DNA of 20,504 bases from an uncultured Eggerthellaceae bacterium (GCA_947632575.1 CANRPV010000008.1:1-20504); one strand, 5' to 3'; counted from the stretch's first letter, positions 1 to 7,009 are shown. Numbers and translations are program-made. The notes: generated by a model not told the origin, from the letters alone.

Positions 1-350
1 CCCTCCATCGTAAAGCCGTTCCAGAGGCAGTTAATGGTACCTTGACCGAGCAACGCATTCTTGGAATCCCAGTCGATGGCCTCAAGCTGGATCTCCCAGC
101 CATTACGCTCAGCTACGGCTTTAGCCAAGTCGATGTCGAAACCGGTGTACTCACCGTCATCGCCGATAAAACCATAGGGAGGATAACCATTATCGAAGCC
201 CACGATGAGGGTGAAGGGAGTTTCCTCCTCTACCTCCGTGCTCTCCGCTTGGTTTTCTTCCTGCTGGTTGGCTGCACAGCCTGCCATGCATACAAGGCCA
301 AGGCAAAGGGCGGCAGTCGCCGACGCCAAGGCCGTAATCTTCCGTTTCAT
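1..350 (-). CDS. Amino-acid ABC transporter substrate-binding lipoprotein, type 3 (partial, N-terminal 116 residues)
   Basis: This gene runs off the left edge, so only its first 116 codons are visible. It starts MKRKITALASATAALCLG, a typical lipoprotein signal with a Met-Ala-Gly-Cys lipobox at Cys25, followed by an acidic, Gln/Glu-rich linker. Mature sequence from about residue 44 has the opening strand and binding-site segments of family 3 solute-binding proteins: GFDNGYPPYGF, then YTGFDIDLAKAVAERNGW, then a W-D-S-K segment and CLWNGFTMEG. Such proteins capture polar amino acids outside the membrane and pass them to an ABC permease, whose genes would be expected beyond the window. The ATG at 348-350 has a strong Shine-Dalgarno, GAGGAGGA, just upstream. 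The exact ligand cannot be read from this fragment. Family assignment is secure. Confidence 0.9.
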   Translation of the reverse strand, partial: MKRKITALASATAALCLGLVCMAGCAANQQEENQAESTEVEEETPFTLIVGFDNGYPPYGFIGDDGEYTGFDIDLAKAVAERNGWEIQLEAIDWDSKNALLGQGTINCLWNGFTME

Positions 351-369
351 ATTCCTCCTCGCTTCCTAC

Positions 370-398
370 AAAAAGAAAGGCGGTCGTGAAAATCCGCC
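370..398 (-). terminator. Terminator-like hairpin in the leader of the binding-protein gene
   Basis: On the minus strand GGCGG pairs with CCGCC across a 10-nt loop, followed directly by the tract TTTCTTTTT. It lies after the predicted promoter (434-461) and before the start codon at 350, so it could act as an attenuator. The stem is only 5 bp, so it may be weak, or it may only catch readthrough from the upstream iron-sulfur gene. Confidence 0.45.
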
Positions 399-407
399 AA
401 TGCTTTA

Positions 408-429
408 GTGCTTTATCGTAATAAAGCAC
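408..429 (-). promoter_or_regulatory. Perfect 9-bp inverted repeat at the 5' end of the binding-protein transcript
   Basis: GTGCTTTAT and ATAAAGCAC form a perfect 9-bp stem with a 4-nt loop. The predicted transcription start, about 7 nt after the -10 box, falls at the foot of this stem. It could be a 5' stabilising hairpin, an operator, or one arm of a leader switch: a second TAAAGCA follows directly and could pair with the same TGCTTTA. Confidence 0.5.
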
Positions 430-433
430 GCAC

Positions 434-461
434 ATTATAGCAGACCGCTACCCTGCGTCTA
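434..461 (-). promoter_or_regulatory. Sigma-70-type extended -10 promoter for the ABC binding-protein gene
   Basis: The minus strand reads TGCTATAAT, a perfect TATAAT -10 box (434-439) with the TG extension. A -35-like TAGACG (4 of 6 matches to TTGACA) lies 16 nt upstream at 456-461. The predicted leader is about 75 nt. It sits between the iron-sulfur gene stop (474) and the transporter start (350). Confidence 0.7.
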
Positions 462-473
462 GACCTCTTTGAA

Positions 474-1628
474 CTAGCGAAAGCGCGACAAAATATCCTG
501 GCCATGCCGCTTCGGTTTTGCCATGGCCAAAGTTCGTGGTTCAAAATCAAAAAGCTCGGATACCGCCACGTCAGAGTCAATTTTGAGAGCGCGAGGAAGG
601 CACACGTCCTCACAAAGATGGCATTGCACGCAATCGGCCGCCGAAAAATCCACAGCACGGAAGTCCTTCGTCGGATCCGCCTGACCCTGGTAGCGAAGTG
701 CCTGAGTGGGACAGTAAAGGACGCAAAAGCCACAGCCGCTGCAGGCCTCTCTGTCCAAAGACACCGAGCCAAAGAGCCTCGTATCCACCGATGCCTCTTC
801 ATCGGGACCCAACTCATCCATCGCATCGAGCACCGAAAGGTTGCGCGTGGCAAACACAGGCTCAAGCGGAGAGGTCCGCTGCGTTAAGCCTTGTCCGGCA
901 CCAGAGCCCACCATTTGTCCCGACCGGCGACTCAGTTCATCTAAAGCCTCCTGGGCGGCGATATTGGCGAGACTTTGAGCCGCTTGCTTCGTATCTCGGA
1001 AAAAACTGCGCCGGGCGACGCCTCTTTTTTGCCCCGCCTCTACCCTCAGCGAGGGGGGAAAGACAGTGTCGCGCTTAAGAGCGCAGGTGGCTTTCGTAGC
1101 TTCGAGGAGGGTCTGAGCCATCTTGACCGTCACATTAATAGCATCGTTGACCTTGCCATACTTGCAGCTGGAACAATCACCATCCACCAAAATGATGGAC
1201 GTAAAACCCGACGCAGCCAGCTCTACTAGCAAAGATTCATCGAGGCGCGCAAGGCAGGGCACCTCTACAAAACTATCGGGATCAGCCTCCTGCGCAGCCG
1301 CCTTCCGAGAACAGGCGATAACCGCCATATCGCCGGTAATCCGCTGAGCCTTTCTCAGTGCTTGTTCTACCTGAGTCACACTTGGGTCTACAGCAGAGAT
1401 TGCCGCCATGGGGCAGACGCCTATGCATGCTCCGCAGGAAACGCAGCGCGTAGCATCGAGTGCGATCGCGCCCTGCTTGACGCTGAGCGCTCCCTCAGGA
1501 CAAATATCAACGCAGCGACGACAGCTCGTCTGCTTATTGCGAGCCAGCAGACAGGAGCTTTGATCAATGACGATCCCCGCGCGTATAAAGGCCTGCGCCA
1601 CCGTGCTGAGATCGGGAAGTGTCGCCAT
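474..1628 (-). CDS. Multi-cluster 4Fe-4S protein with an MvhD/FrhD-like central domain
   Basis: This 384-residue soluble protein has two ferredoxin modules at the N-terminus and two at the C-terminus. N-terminal cysteines are 26/36/39/43 (unusual C-x9-C-x2-C-x3-C-P spacing) and 62/65/68/72 (classical). C-terminal cysteines are 296/299/302/306 and 333/336/339/343. Between them, residues about 100-180 carry Cys106, VPC125LARLD and DC152SSC155KYG. Their order and spacing recall the MvhD/FrhD/FlpD electron-transfer domain of hydrogenase-heterodisulfide reductase systems (VPCxGRxD, then GCxxxxCHY). Residues 185-290 form an uncharacterised linker with an internal RRSFF. It probably shuttles electrons in the cytoplasm, partner unknown. 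It is the last gene of the dnaX-ybaB-recR run, 17 nt after recR. Four 4Fe-4S sites are seen directly; the MvhD-like call is inference. Confidence 0.8.
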   Translation of the reverse strand: MATLPDLSTVAQAFIRAGIVIDQSSCLLARNKQTSCRRCVDICPEGALSVKQGAIALDATRCVSCGACIGVCPMAAISAVDPSVTQVEQALRKAQRITGDMAVIACSRKAAAQEADPDSFVEVPCLARLDESLLVELAASGFTSIILVDGDCSSCKYGKVNDAINVTVKMAQTLLEATKATCALKRDTVFPPSLRVEAGQKRGVARRSFFRDTKQAAQSLANIAAQEALDELSRRSGQMVGSGAGQGLTQRTSPLEPVFATRNLSVLDAMDELGPDEEASVDTRLFGSVSLDREACSGCGFCVLYCPTQALRYQGQADPTKDFRAVDFSAADCVQCHLCEDVCLPRALKIDSDVAVSELFDFEPRTLAMAKPKRHGQDILSRFR

Positions 1629-1645
1629 AAAAAGGGACTCACTCT

Positions 1646-2242
1646 CTAAAGAGGACGACGCGTTTCAAAGGCACGCGAGAGCGTGACCTCGTCGGCGAAC
1701 TCGAGATCTCCTCCCACCGGCAGGCCACTTGCGGGGCGCGTGACCGTAACGCCAAGCGGCTTGATGAGCCGAGCTAGATAGGAGGCCGTCGTCTCCCCTT
1801 CGATATTGGGATTGGTGGCGAGGATCACCTCGTCCACCTCCTCGCTGCCAAGCCGGCTGATGAGCTCTTTGATGTGAAGATCATCAGGCCCGATACCCTC
1901 CATGGGCGAAAGTGCGCCGCCGAGTACATGGAAAAGCCCCCGATAGACCCCCGTCCTTTCAATGGGAGGAATATCGCGTGGCTCGCTTACCACGCAAATG
2001 GTATGGATATCTCTTTTCTCGCTTGAGCAAATCTCGCAAAGATCGTCTTCAGCATAGTTGAAGCAGCGCTTGCAAAAATGGACCGTGGCTTTGACCTCGG
2101 CTATAGCCTCAGAAAGTCGCAGCGCCGACGCCGAATCGGTATTCAAGATCCAATAGGCGATGCGCTGTGCGGATTTCGGTCCTACGCCCGGAAGCCGTTC
2201 CAGCTCATCGAGAAGCTTTTGAATGGAAGGTGCTGACTGCAA
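1646..2242 (-). CDS. recR: Recombination mediator protein RecR
   Basis: RecR works with RecO (and RecF) to load RecA onto gapped single-stranded DNA. The 198-residue length is normal. An N-terminal helix-hairpin-helix is seen at LPGVGPKSAQR (residues 17-27), a zinc finger with Cys57, Cys60, Cys69 and Cys72, and a TOPRIM domain from about residue 80 with Glu87 (VVSEPRD), ATNPNIEGETT and the C-terminal GLPVGGDLEFADEVTL segment. The start codon is TTG (2240-2242) with only a weak ribosome-binding site. The protein begins at the position normal for the family, so the TTG is probably correct. It follows ybaB after 81 nt and precedes the iron-sulfur gene, in the widespread dnaX-ybaB-recR order. Confidence 0.97.
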   Translation of the reverse strand: MQSAPSIQKLLDELERLPGVGPKSAQRIAYWILNTDSASALRLSEAIAEVKATVHFCKRCFNYAEDDLCEICSSEKRDIHTICVVSEPRDIPPIERTGVYRGLFHVLGGALSPMEGIGPDDLHIKELISRLGSEEVDEVILATNPNIEGETTASYLARLIKPLGVTVTRPASGLPVGGDLEFADEVTLSRAFETRRPL

Positions 2243-2323
2243 TAGAGCTACCGCGTCTCTTCTTGTGTTTCTGACCCGTTCCTAGAACCGCAGAATATCC
2301 GCAAACCGTCTTGCACAACAAGG

Positions 2324-2638
2324 CTACATCAAACCAGGGATGTTCATGCCGCCCATGACTGAGTTCAGGCGCTGACTTGACGCCTCAGCCGCACTGCGGA
2401 TGGCTTCGTTGACGGCAGCGACGATCATATCTTGCAGCATCTCCACATCCTCGGGATCAACCGCCTCCGGATCGATGGTGAGCGCGCTCAGGCTCATATC
2501 GCCCTTAACCACAGCTTTGACCATCCCGCCGCCAGCCGAGGCCTCAAACTCCATCTCGGTAACCTCTTGCTGGACGCGCATGGCCTCCATCTGCATCTTC
2601 TGAGCTTGCTTCATCATTTTTTTCATATCCATGGCCAT
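2324..2638 (-). CDS. ybaB: YbaB/EbfC family nucleoid-associated protein
   Basis: This 104-residue DNA-binding protein has the YbaB/EbfC pattern: an N-terminal Lys/Met/Gln-rich helix (KKMMKQAQKMQMEAMRVQQE), a central beta region with the glycine-rich ASAGGGMVKAVVKGD, and the helix containing DPEDVEMLQDMIVAAVNEA, ending in a short Gly/Met tail. Members form tweezer-like dimers that bind DNA and are almost always encoded between dnaX and recR, as here. The ATG at 2638 has a good GAGGA ribosome-binding site. A second in-frame Met at residue 3 is possible. The 62-nt gap to dnaX holds a small CACCC/GGGTG hairpin without a T-tract, so cotranscription with dnaX is likely. Confidence 0.95.
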   Translation of the reverse strand: MAMDMKKMMKQAQKMQMEAMRVQQEVTEMEFEASAGGGMVKAVVKGDMSLSALTIDPEAVDPEDVEMLQDMIVAAVNEAIRSAAEASSQRLNSVMGGMNIPGLM

Positions 2639-2700
2639 AGAGAATCCTCACTTATCTCGTCTTGTTGCCTCTATCACCCTATCGCGGGTGCGTGATTGTT

Positions 2701-4743
2701 TTAGCTGTCTACTTCCTCAAACACCGTACCCTCGCCGAAGCCGAATGCCAGCATGGCGTTGAGATCTTCCTGATTATCTGGCTCATCAACAGGCTCTTTG
2801 ACCGAATCCTTGACCGGCTCCTTGACCGGCTCTTTCACGGGCTTCTCACTCGGTTCCTTGACTGACCTCTCACCAGTTTGAGCAGTCACTGATGATTGGG
2901 CTGCGGAAACGGCGGCGACATCATTGGCATTGACTGCAAAGGGTTCGGGTATCGCAACGTCATCTGGTTCAATGTCGAAGGGCTCGGGTATAGGAGCGTC
3001 ATCAGGCTCAGGCGGCTCAATAGCAGCCGGCTTGATCTTCACCTGCGGAGCGGACTGAGTCTGCGGCGCCACTTGCGGTGCCGCTTGGGACGCTGGGCGT
3101 GCCGGAGACGCTGGGCGTGCCGGAGACGCCGTGCGTGCCGGAGACGCCGTGCGTGCCGGGCTATCACCCGAAGCCTTTTGAAGTACGTAAGGCAGAGGCT
3201 TTCCGGCAGCCTTGAGCAACGCCGCCTCCAACTCTTGCTGGATATCGGCCTTTTGGACCGTACGGAACGCGAAATCATTCTCCGCGGGAAACTCTATGAT
3301 GAGACGACCCGAGTCCTCGGACAAAAACGCTCGGGTATTGAGGAAAAGCACCCCATAGGCTGCTTTTAGCTTCTTGAGTTCGCTCAGCGTGTTTTGCCAG
3401 AGCCGCTGAACCGTCGAAGACTGAATTTGTGACGGCGCCGCCGTCTTGACCTGAGGCTGCACCTGATTCTCGGTGTTTTTTGGCCCGGCCGATGGATCAA
3501 AAGCCGCAACGTTGCCGCTCGTGGGCGTCTGAACAGGAGTCTGTGGAAGAGAAGTGGGCGCGGAAGCTGGCTCTTGCCGCTGCAAGCCCGACATCGCCGA
3601 ATAGTCGCGCCTTTCCAGTGCCTCGATGCGCTCAGCGAGCGACTCTAAACTCAGATCCGACTGAGGCCGCGTCATACGCGTAAGAGCGATTTCAAACGAA
3701 AGACGGGGGTTGGTGGAAGTGCGCAACTCCGCCGAGAGATCGCCGAGGATCTCCAGAAGCCGTGCAAGACGATCCGGTCCAAACAGCGGAAGTTCCTCTC
3801 GCAGCTCTCTGCGGGTGGTCTCGCTGATATCCAACTCCGCCTCATCGCCAGCTACGGCAAGCACGTAAAGATTGCGAATATGCTCCGCAAAATCACGGGT
3901 GAACTGGGCAAGATCGGCACCGGTCTCCACATATTCGGCAGTCCAGCGGAAACAGGCCGCCACATCACGCGCGCCTACGCGACGCACGATCTCCGACATA
4001 TCGCTCATGTCCAACGAACCGAGCATGCGCTCGGCAACCTCCATCGTGACCTTTCCCTCACCAAAAGCGATCAATTGCTCCAGTGAGGTGAGAGCGTTTC
4101 GCATGCCACCCTCAGCCCGATGAGCGATCAGGTCGAGGGCCTCACCCTCGAACTCGACTTCCTCGGCCACGCAGATGGCACCAAGACGGGAAACGATGGC
4201 CTCTGAAGAGAGCCGACGAAAATCAAAGCGCTGGCAGCGCGAATGGATGGTTTCTGGCACCTTTTGGGGGTCGGTGGTGCACAGAATAAACACTACATGA
4301 CTCGGCGGTTCCTCCAACGTCTTGAGCAACGCGTTAAAGGCAGCCGTCGAGAGCATATGAACTTCGTCGATGATATAGATCTTATAGCGTCCCCGCGTCG
4401 GCGCGAACTGGACGCGTCCGATGATCTCCTCGCGCACGTTCTCGACGCCGGTGCGGCTCGCGGCGTCCAACTCGTAGACATCCGGATGGACCCCATTGGC
4501 GATTGCCACGCAGTCTTCGCAGGTGCCATCGGGATTTGAGGTAGGTCCCTCCTGGCAGAGGAGACCCTTGGCCAAAAGGCGTGCCGTGGTAGTCTTGCCC
4601 GTTCCGCGAGATCCGGTGAACAGATAGGCGTGGCTGACCTTATCGTGGTCGATGGCGTTTTTCAGGGTGCGTTCGATATGCTCCTGGCCAACGACATCCT
4701 CAAACACCTGAGGACGATATTTACGATAGAGAGCCTCAGCCAT
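2701..4743 (-). CDS. dnaX: DNA polymerase III subunits gamma/tau (clamp loader ATPase)
   Basis: DnaX is the AAA+ motor that loads the sliding clamp and, as tau, links polymerase to helicase. The 680-residue product starts MAEALYRKYRPQ. The preceding 32 in-frame codons lie inside dedA and do not look like DnaX. Walker A is GSRGTGKTT (44-52), Walker B IIDEVH (124-129), sensor 1 CTTDPQKVPE, and the arginine finger SRC (168-170). The zinc module has Cys63, Cys75 and Cys78, but the usual second cysteine is Asp72 (NPDGTCEDC). A Pro/Ala/Gln-rich linker from about residue 390 leads to a tau-like domain (about 455-525, LWQNTLSELKKLKAAYG). A long low-complexity acidic tail with three kinds of internal repeat follows. 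The start overlaps the dedA stop by 8 nt, implying translational coupling. Confidence 0.97.
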   Translation of the reverse strand: MAEALYRKYRPQVFEDVVGQEHIERTLKNAIDHDKVSHAYLFTGSRGTGKTTTARLLAKGLLCQEGPTSNPDGTCEDCVAIANGVHPDVYELDAASRTGVENVREEIIGRVQFAPTRGRYKIYIIDEVHMLSTAAFNALLKTLEEPPSHVVFILCTTDPQKVPETIHSRCQRFDFRRLSSEAIVSRLGAICVAEEVEFEGEALDLIAHRAEGGMRNALTSLEQLIAFGEGKVTMEVAERMLGSLDMSDMSEIVRRVGARDVAACFRWTAEYVETGADLAQFTRDFAEHIRNLYVLAVAGDEAELDISETTRRELREELPLFGPDRLARLLEILGDLSAELRTSTNPRLSFEIALTRMTRPQSDLSLESLAERIEALERRDYSAMSGLQRQEPASAPTSLPQTPVQTPTSGNVAAFDPSAGPKNTENQVQPQVKTAAPSQIQSSTVQRLWQNTLSELKKLKAAYGVLFLNTRAFLSEDSGRLIIEFPAENDFAFRTVQKADIQQELEAALLKAAGKPLPYVLQKASGDSPARTASPARTASPARPASPARPASQAAPQVAPQTQSAPQVKIKPAAIEPPEPDDAPIPEPFDIEPDDVAIPEPFAVNANDVAAVSAAQSSVTAQTGERSVKEPSEKPVKEPVKEPVKDSVKEPVDEPDNQEDLNAMLAFGFGEGTVFEEVDS
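2792..2863 (-). repeat. Six imperfect 12-bp repeats in the dnaX tail (KEPV-type)
   Basis: Plus-strand units of the ggctccttgacc type occur in register six times and encode the Lys-Glu-Pro-Val-like units near the DnaX C-terminus. The period is a multiple of three, so copy-number change would keep the frame. Confidence 0.85.
3089..3160 (-). repeat. Four tandem 18-bp repeats in dnaX encoding Ser-Pro-Ala-Arg-Thr/Pro-Ala
   Basis: Four consecutive 18-bp units (3089-3106, 3107-3124, 3125-3142, 3143-3160) differ at only a few positions and encode SPARTA, SPARTA, SPARPA, SPARPA. They lie just after the tau-like domain. The repeat is in frame and nearly identical at DNA level, which points to recent expansion by slippage. 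Confidence 0.95.
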
Positions 4744-5416
4744 CGATGGAATTCGCCTCCCGAGCGGACTTAGAGCGCTTACGCGCCATAAAACCCTTGA
4801 TGGCGCCGGCGACGGCGGGTATCGCGGAAACAGCCACAATGGCTATGATGACGAGCTCAAAATGCTCCTGCACAAAGGGGATGCCGCCGAAGAAAAATCC
4901 CAGCAGCGAAAAGAGCGTCGACCAGACTATGCCGCCGAACACGTTAAAGATGAAGAAGTGATGCCACCGCATACCGCCCGCACCCGCTAAAAACGGCACA
5001 AAGGTGCGAATGAACGGGAAAAAGCGGCCGAGGAAGATAGAAAGGCCGCCCCACTTGTCCATGAAGGCTCGGGATTTTGCGATCCGTTCGGGAGTCATGG
5101 CCTTGACCTTGCCCGAGGCGATGATCTTCTCCCCCAGGAAGTGACCGATGAAGAAGTTGCACTGATCGCCGATGATGGCGGCCGCCCACACCACCGGTAA
5201 GAGCACCATGATGTTGAGGCTTCCGATATGGGCGAAATAGCCGGCAGCGAAAAGCAACGAGTCGCCCGGCAAGAAGGGCATGATGACGACGCCGGTCTCG
5301 ATAAAGATGATAAGGAACATAAAGCCGTAGGCCACTTGCGGGCCCGAGGCTATCCAACCGGCGATGGCGGCCTGAGGATCCTGCAGCAGGCCGATGAGAG
5401 CATTGATGAAATCCAT
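4736..5416 (-). CDS. DedA/VTT family integral membrane protein
   Basis: This 226-residue membrane protein has the DedA signature: a membrane segment with Glu40 (IFIETGVVIMPFLPGDSLLF, PGD at 50-52), an amphipathic re-entrant region, and the conserved FLGRFFPFIRTFVPFLAG segment (about 128-145) with Arg131, Pro134 and Arg137. Two further hydrophobic helices follow, then a basic cytoplasmic tail. DedA proteins are proposed proton-dependent lipid flippases or scramblases; some members flip undecaprenyl phosphate or phosphatidylethanolamine. The substrate cannot be told from sequence. The ATG at 5416 has AAAGGA upstream. It starts 23 nt after the SRP RNA and overlaps dnaX by 8 nt, so it sits inside an otherwise conserved SRP RNA-dnaX arrangement. 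Confidence 0.93.
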   Translation of the reverse strand: MDFINALIGLLQDPQAAIAGWIASGPQVAYGFMFLIIFIETGVVIMPFLPGDSLLFAAGYFAHIGSLNIMVLLPVVWAAAIIGDQCNFFIGHFLGEKIIASGKVKAMTPERIAKSRAFMDKWGGLSIFLGRFFPFIRTFVPFLAGAGGMRWHHFFIFNVFGGIVWSTLFSLLGFFFGGIPFVQEHFELVIIAIVAVSAIPAVAGAIKGFMARKRSKSAREANSIDG

Positions 5417-5439
5417 GAGATCCTTTGGTTCAAAAGCAG

Positions 5440-5549
5440 AAGTATCCCGGATAGGCAGGGGCGCTCGTCAGCGGCCCCTTATGGCTGCTTCCTCCCGGAC
5501 CTGACCAGGTTCGGAGCTTGGCGCCGCCCCGGCCCATCCGAGATACTTC
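5440..5549 (-). ncRNA. ffs: Signal recognition particle RNA, small bacterial (4.5S-like) type
   Basis: The minus strand at 5483-5506 holds the hallmark SRP domain IV: GGTCAGGTCC, a GGGA (GNRA) tetraloop, then GGAAGCAGCC. The ends pair: AAGTATC at 5542-5548 with GATACTT at 5440-5446, extended by TCGGAT/ATCCGG and CGGGGCG/CGCCCC, giving one long hairpin of about 109 nt. It lacks an Alu domain. This RNA binds Ffh and directs ribosomes making membrane proteins to the translocon. No T-rich terminator is seen before dedA, so processing from a longer transcript is possible. Boundaries are approximate. Confidence 0.95.
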
Positions 5550-5565
5550 CTTCCTCAAGACTACT

Positions 5566-5571
5566 AGTATA
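5566..5571 (-). promoter_or_regulatory. ffs: Probable -10 box of the SRP RNA gene
   Basis: TATACT on the minus strand lies 17 nt upstream of the predicted RNA 5' end, matching 5 of 6 -10 consensus bases. A -35 box at proper spacing is poor (GAAGTT at 17 nt). The promoter is divergent from that of the serine hydrolase gene. Confidence 0.5.
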
Positions 5572-5654
5572 AATGAGAGACCCCGCAAAACTTCGGCAGC
5601 ATGAAGTCCGCCACCAAAATCTTCGTAAAGCCATATTTCAGAATTTCCCCATGA

Positions 5655-5663
5655 TGCTAGAAT
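5655..5663 (+). promoter_or_regulatory. Extended -10 promoter element for the serine hydrolase gene
   Basis: TGCTAGAAT is an extended -10 (TGN-TAGAAT). The -35 position at 5635-5640 (ATTTCA) matches poorly. Transcription from about 5670 would exclude the upstream ATGs at 5573 and 5651 and favour the start at 5699. Confidence 0.45.
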
Positions 5664-5698
5664 GCGTTAAAAGATGCAAGAATGGAATTAGTTACCTT

Positions 5699-7009
5699 AT
5701 GCAATTTATTTCACGCTTGAGTCGAGTATTTCTTACGATTTCCCTGATCGGAGCTGGTCTCTGCTACTTTGTCTGCACCGGTTGCAGCGTGGATACCACA
5801 GGCCAAGTGGCCCTCGAGAAGCCCATGTTTCGCCTCGATCGCAACGCTGATGAGGCCCAGCAAAAAGCCTCGAAGAATCAGACGAATACCGGCTCCGAGA
5901 CTTCATCTCAGAAAGAGACCTCCTCGCCAAATGCGACCTCGCAAAATAACTCAGCCACGGCTTCGGCAAAAGGCACAGCAGGAAGCTCGGCAGCGAGCAC
6001 GACTGGAAACACAGCGGGAAGCGCAGCGGCAAACGGAGCGTCCGACGATAAGCAAGCCGAGGGCGCCGATCTCCTCGAAGGACTCTTTATCGTCAGACCT
6101 CTCATTCTCCACGGCAGCGTGGAGGACCGCCTCGAAGCTCTCGATTCCTATCTGCCTCTTCCCAAGGAACTGGAAAATCTTCCCGATAACAAGAACCTGT
6201 TCAGCTTCAGCCTCAATCCCAAGGATAAGGCTCCCGCTCTTGACGAAGAGGCGGTAGCTTCCTTGCGCGAACTCACGGACAGCCTCGACGATCGAGGAAT
6301 CGATCAGGGATATCTTTTGATGGATCTGGGTAGCGGTCGCGGACTCGCATCCAATATCGACGAACTCTTCTACAGCGCGAGCACCCTGAAAGCTCCGTTC
6401 GCACTGTTTGTCTACGAGGAGATCCTCGAGCCGGGCAAGGCAAGTCCCTCTACGCAGCTCAGCCAAAGCTACGCCAGCAGTTATCTGGAGCGCCAACCCT
6501 CCAATATGTCCCTCGGCAACTTGCTCAAGATCAGCCTTGAGGCTTCCGATAATGACGCCTACCGCATTCTCCGCGCCAACTATGAGGGCTTTGGATTTAG
6601 TGACTGGGCTGATGATCTCGGCGTCGACGGCGACCGCCTCAGTGCAACCTGGTATTCCTATCTGAGCGTGCGCGACCTGAGCGCTCTGTGGCTTGAGCTC
6701 TATGATTACCTCGAGGAGGAGAGCCGCTATAGCGATACCCTCGCCCAATCCTTAAGCGATACCGAGGTTTCCTTCATCCGCACCGGCCTGTCCGAAGCCT
6801 ATCCGGAACTGGACATCACCACGCTCAATAAGGCTGGCTGGATCTCCACGGCCTCCTACGAAAGCCTTGGAGACGCCGCCATCGTAAGCCTGAACGGCCA
6901 CGACTATCTCATGGTGATTTTGACCAATTCCTCGGAAAGCGAAGACGCGGACAACGCCGTGACTCAGCTGGCCGCCGCACTCTTCGAAGCGCGCAACAGC
7001 CTCGCCTAA
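5699..7009 (+). CDS. Class A beta-lactamase-like serine hydrolase, membrane-anchored or lipoprotein
   Basis: In the 436-residue reading from ATG 5699, residues 5-29 form a signal or membrane segment ending CTGC, a possible non-standard lipobox at Cys29. A Ser/Thr/Ala/Asn-rich linker (about 50-118) precedes a catalytic domain with all three motifs of the penicillin-recognising fold: SxxK as Ser228-Thr-Leu-Lys231 (YSASTLKAPF), SDN at 283-285 (EASDNDAYRIL), and KAG at 378-380 in place of KTG. No clear omega-loop Glu (ExxLN) is visible, so a peptidoglycan-related D,D-peptidase or non-lactamase role fits better than resistance. An upstream ATG (5573) exists but its extra 42 residues look non-coding and overlap the SRP promoter. 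The gene is monocistronic and convergent with aspS. Domain is secure, substrate unknown. Confidence 0.88.
   Translation: MQFISRLSRVFLTISLIGAGLCYFVCTGCSVDTTGQVALEKPMFRLDRNADEAQQKASKNQTNTGSETSSQKETSSPNATSQNNSATASAKGTAGSSAASTTGNTAGSAAANGASDDKQAEGADLLEGLFIVRPLILHGSVEDRLEALDSYLPLPKELENLPDNKNLFSFSLNPKDKAPALDEEAVASLRELTDSLDDRGIDQGYLLMDLGSGRGLASNIDELFYSASTLKAPFALFVYEEILEPGKASPSTQLSQSYASSYLERQPSNMSLGNLLKISLEASDNDAYRILRANYEGFGFSDWADDLGVDGDRLSATWYSYLSVRDLSALWLELYDYLEEESRYSDTLAQSLSDTEVSFIRTGLSEAYPELDITTLNKAGWISTASYESLGDAAIVSLNGHDYLMVILTNSSESEDADNAVTQLAAALFEARNSLA

Noticed and set aside
3089..3160. Tandem repeats considered as a CRISPR array
   Set aside because: Units abut without spacers and lie in frame inside dnaX.
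5951..6748. 265-codon minus-strand frame opposite the serine hydrolase
   Set aside because: The plus strand carries SxxK, SDN and KAG motifs; the antisense product has none.
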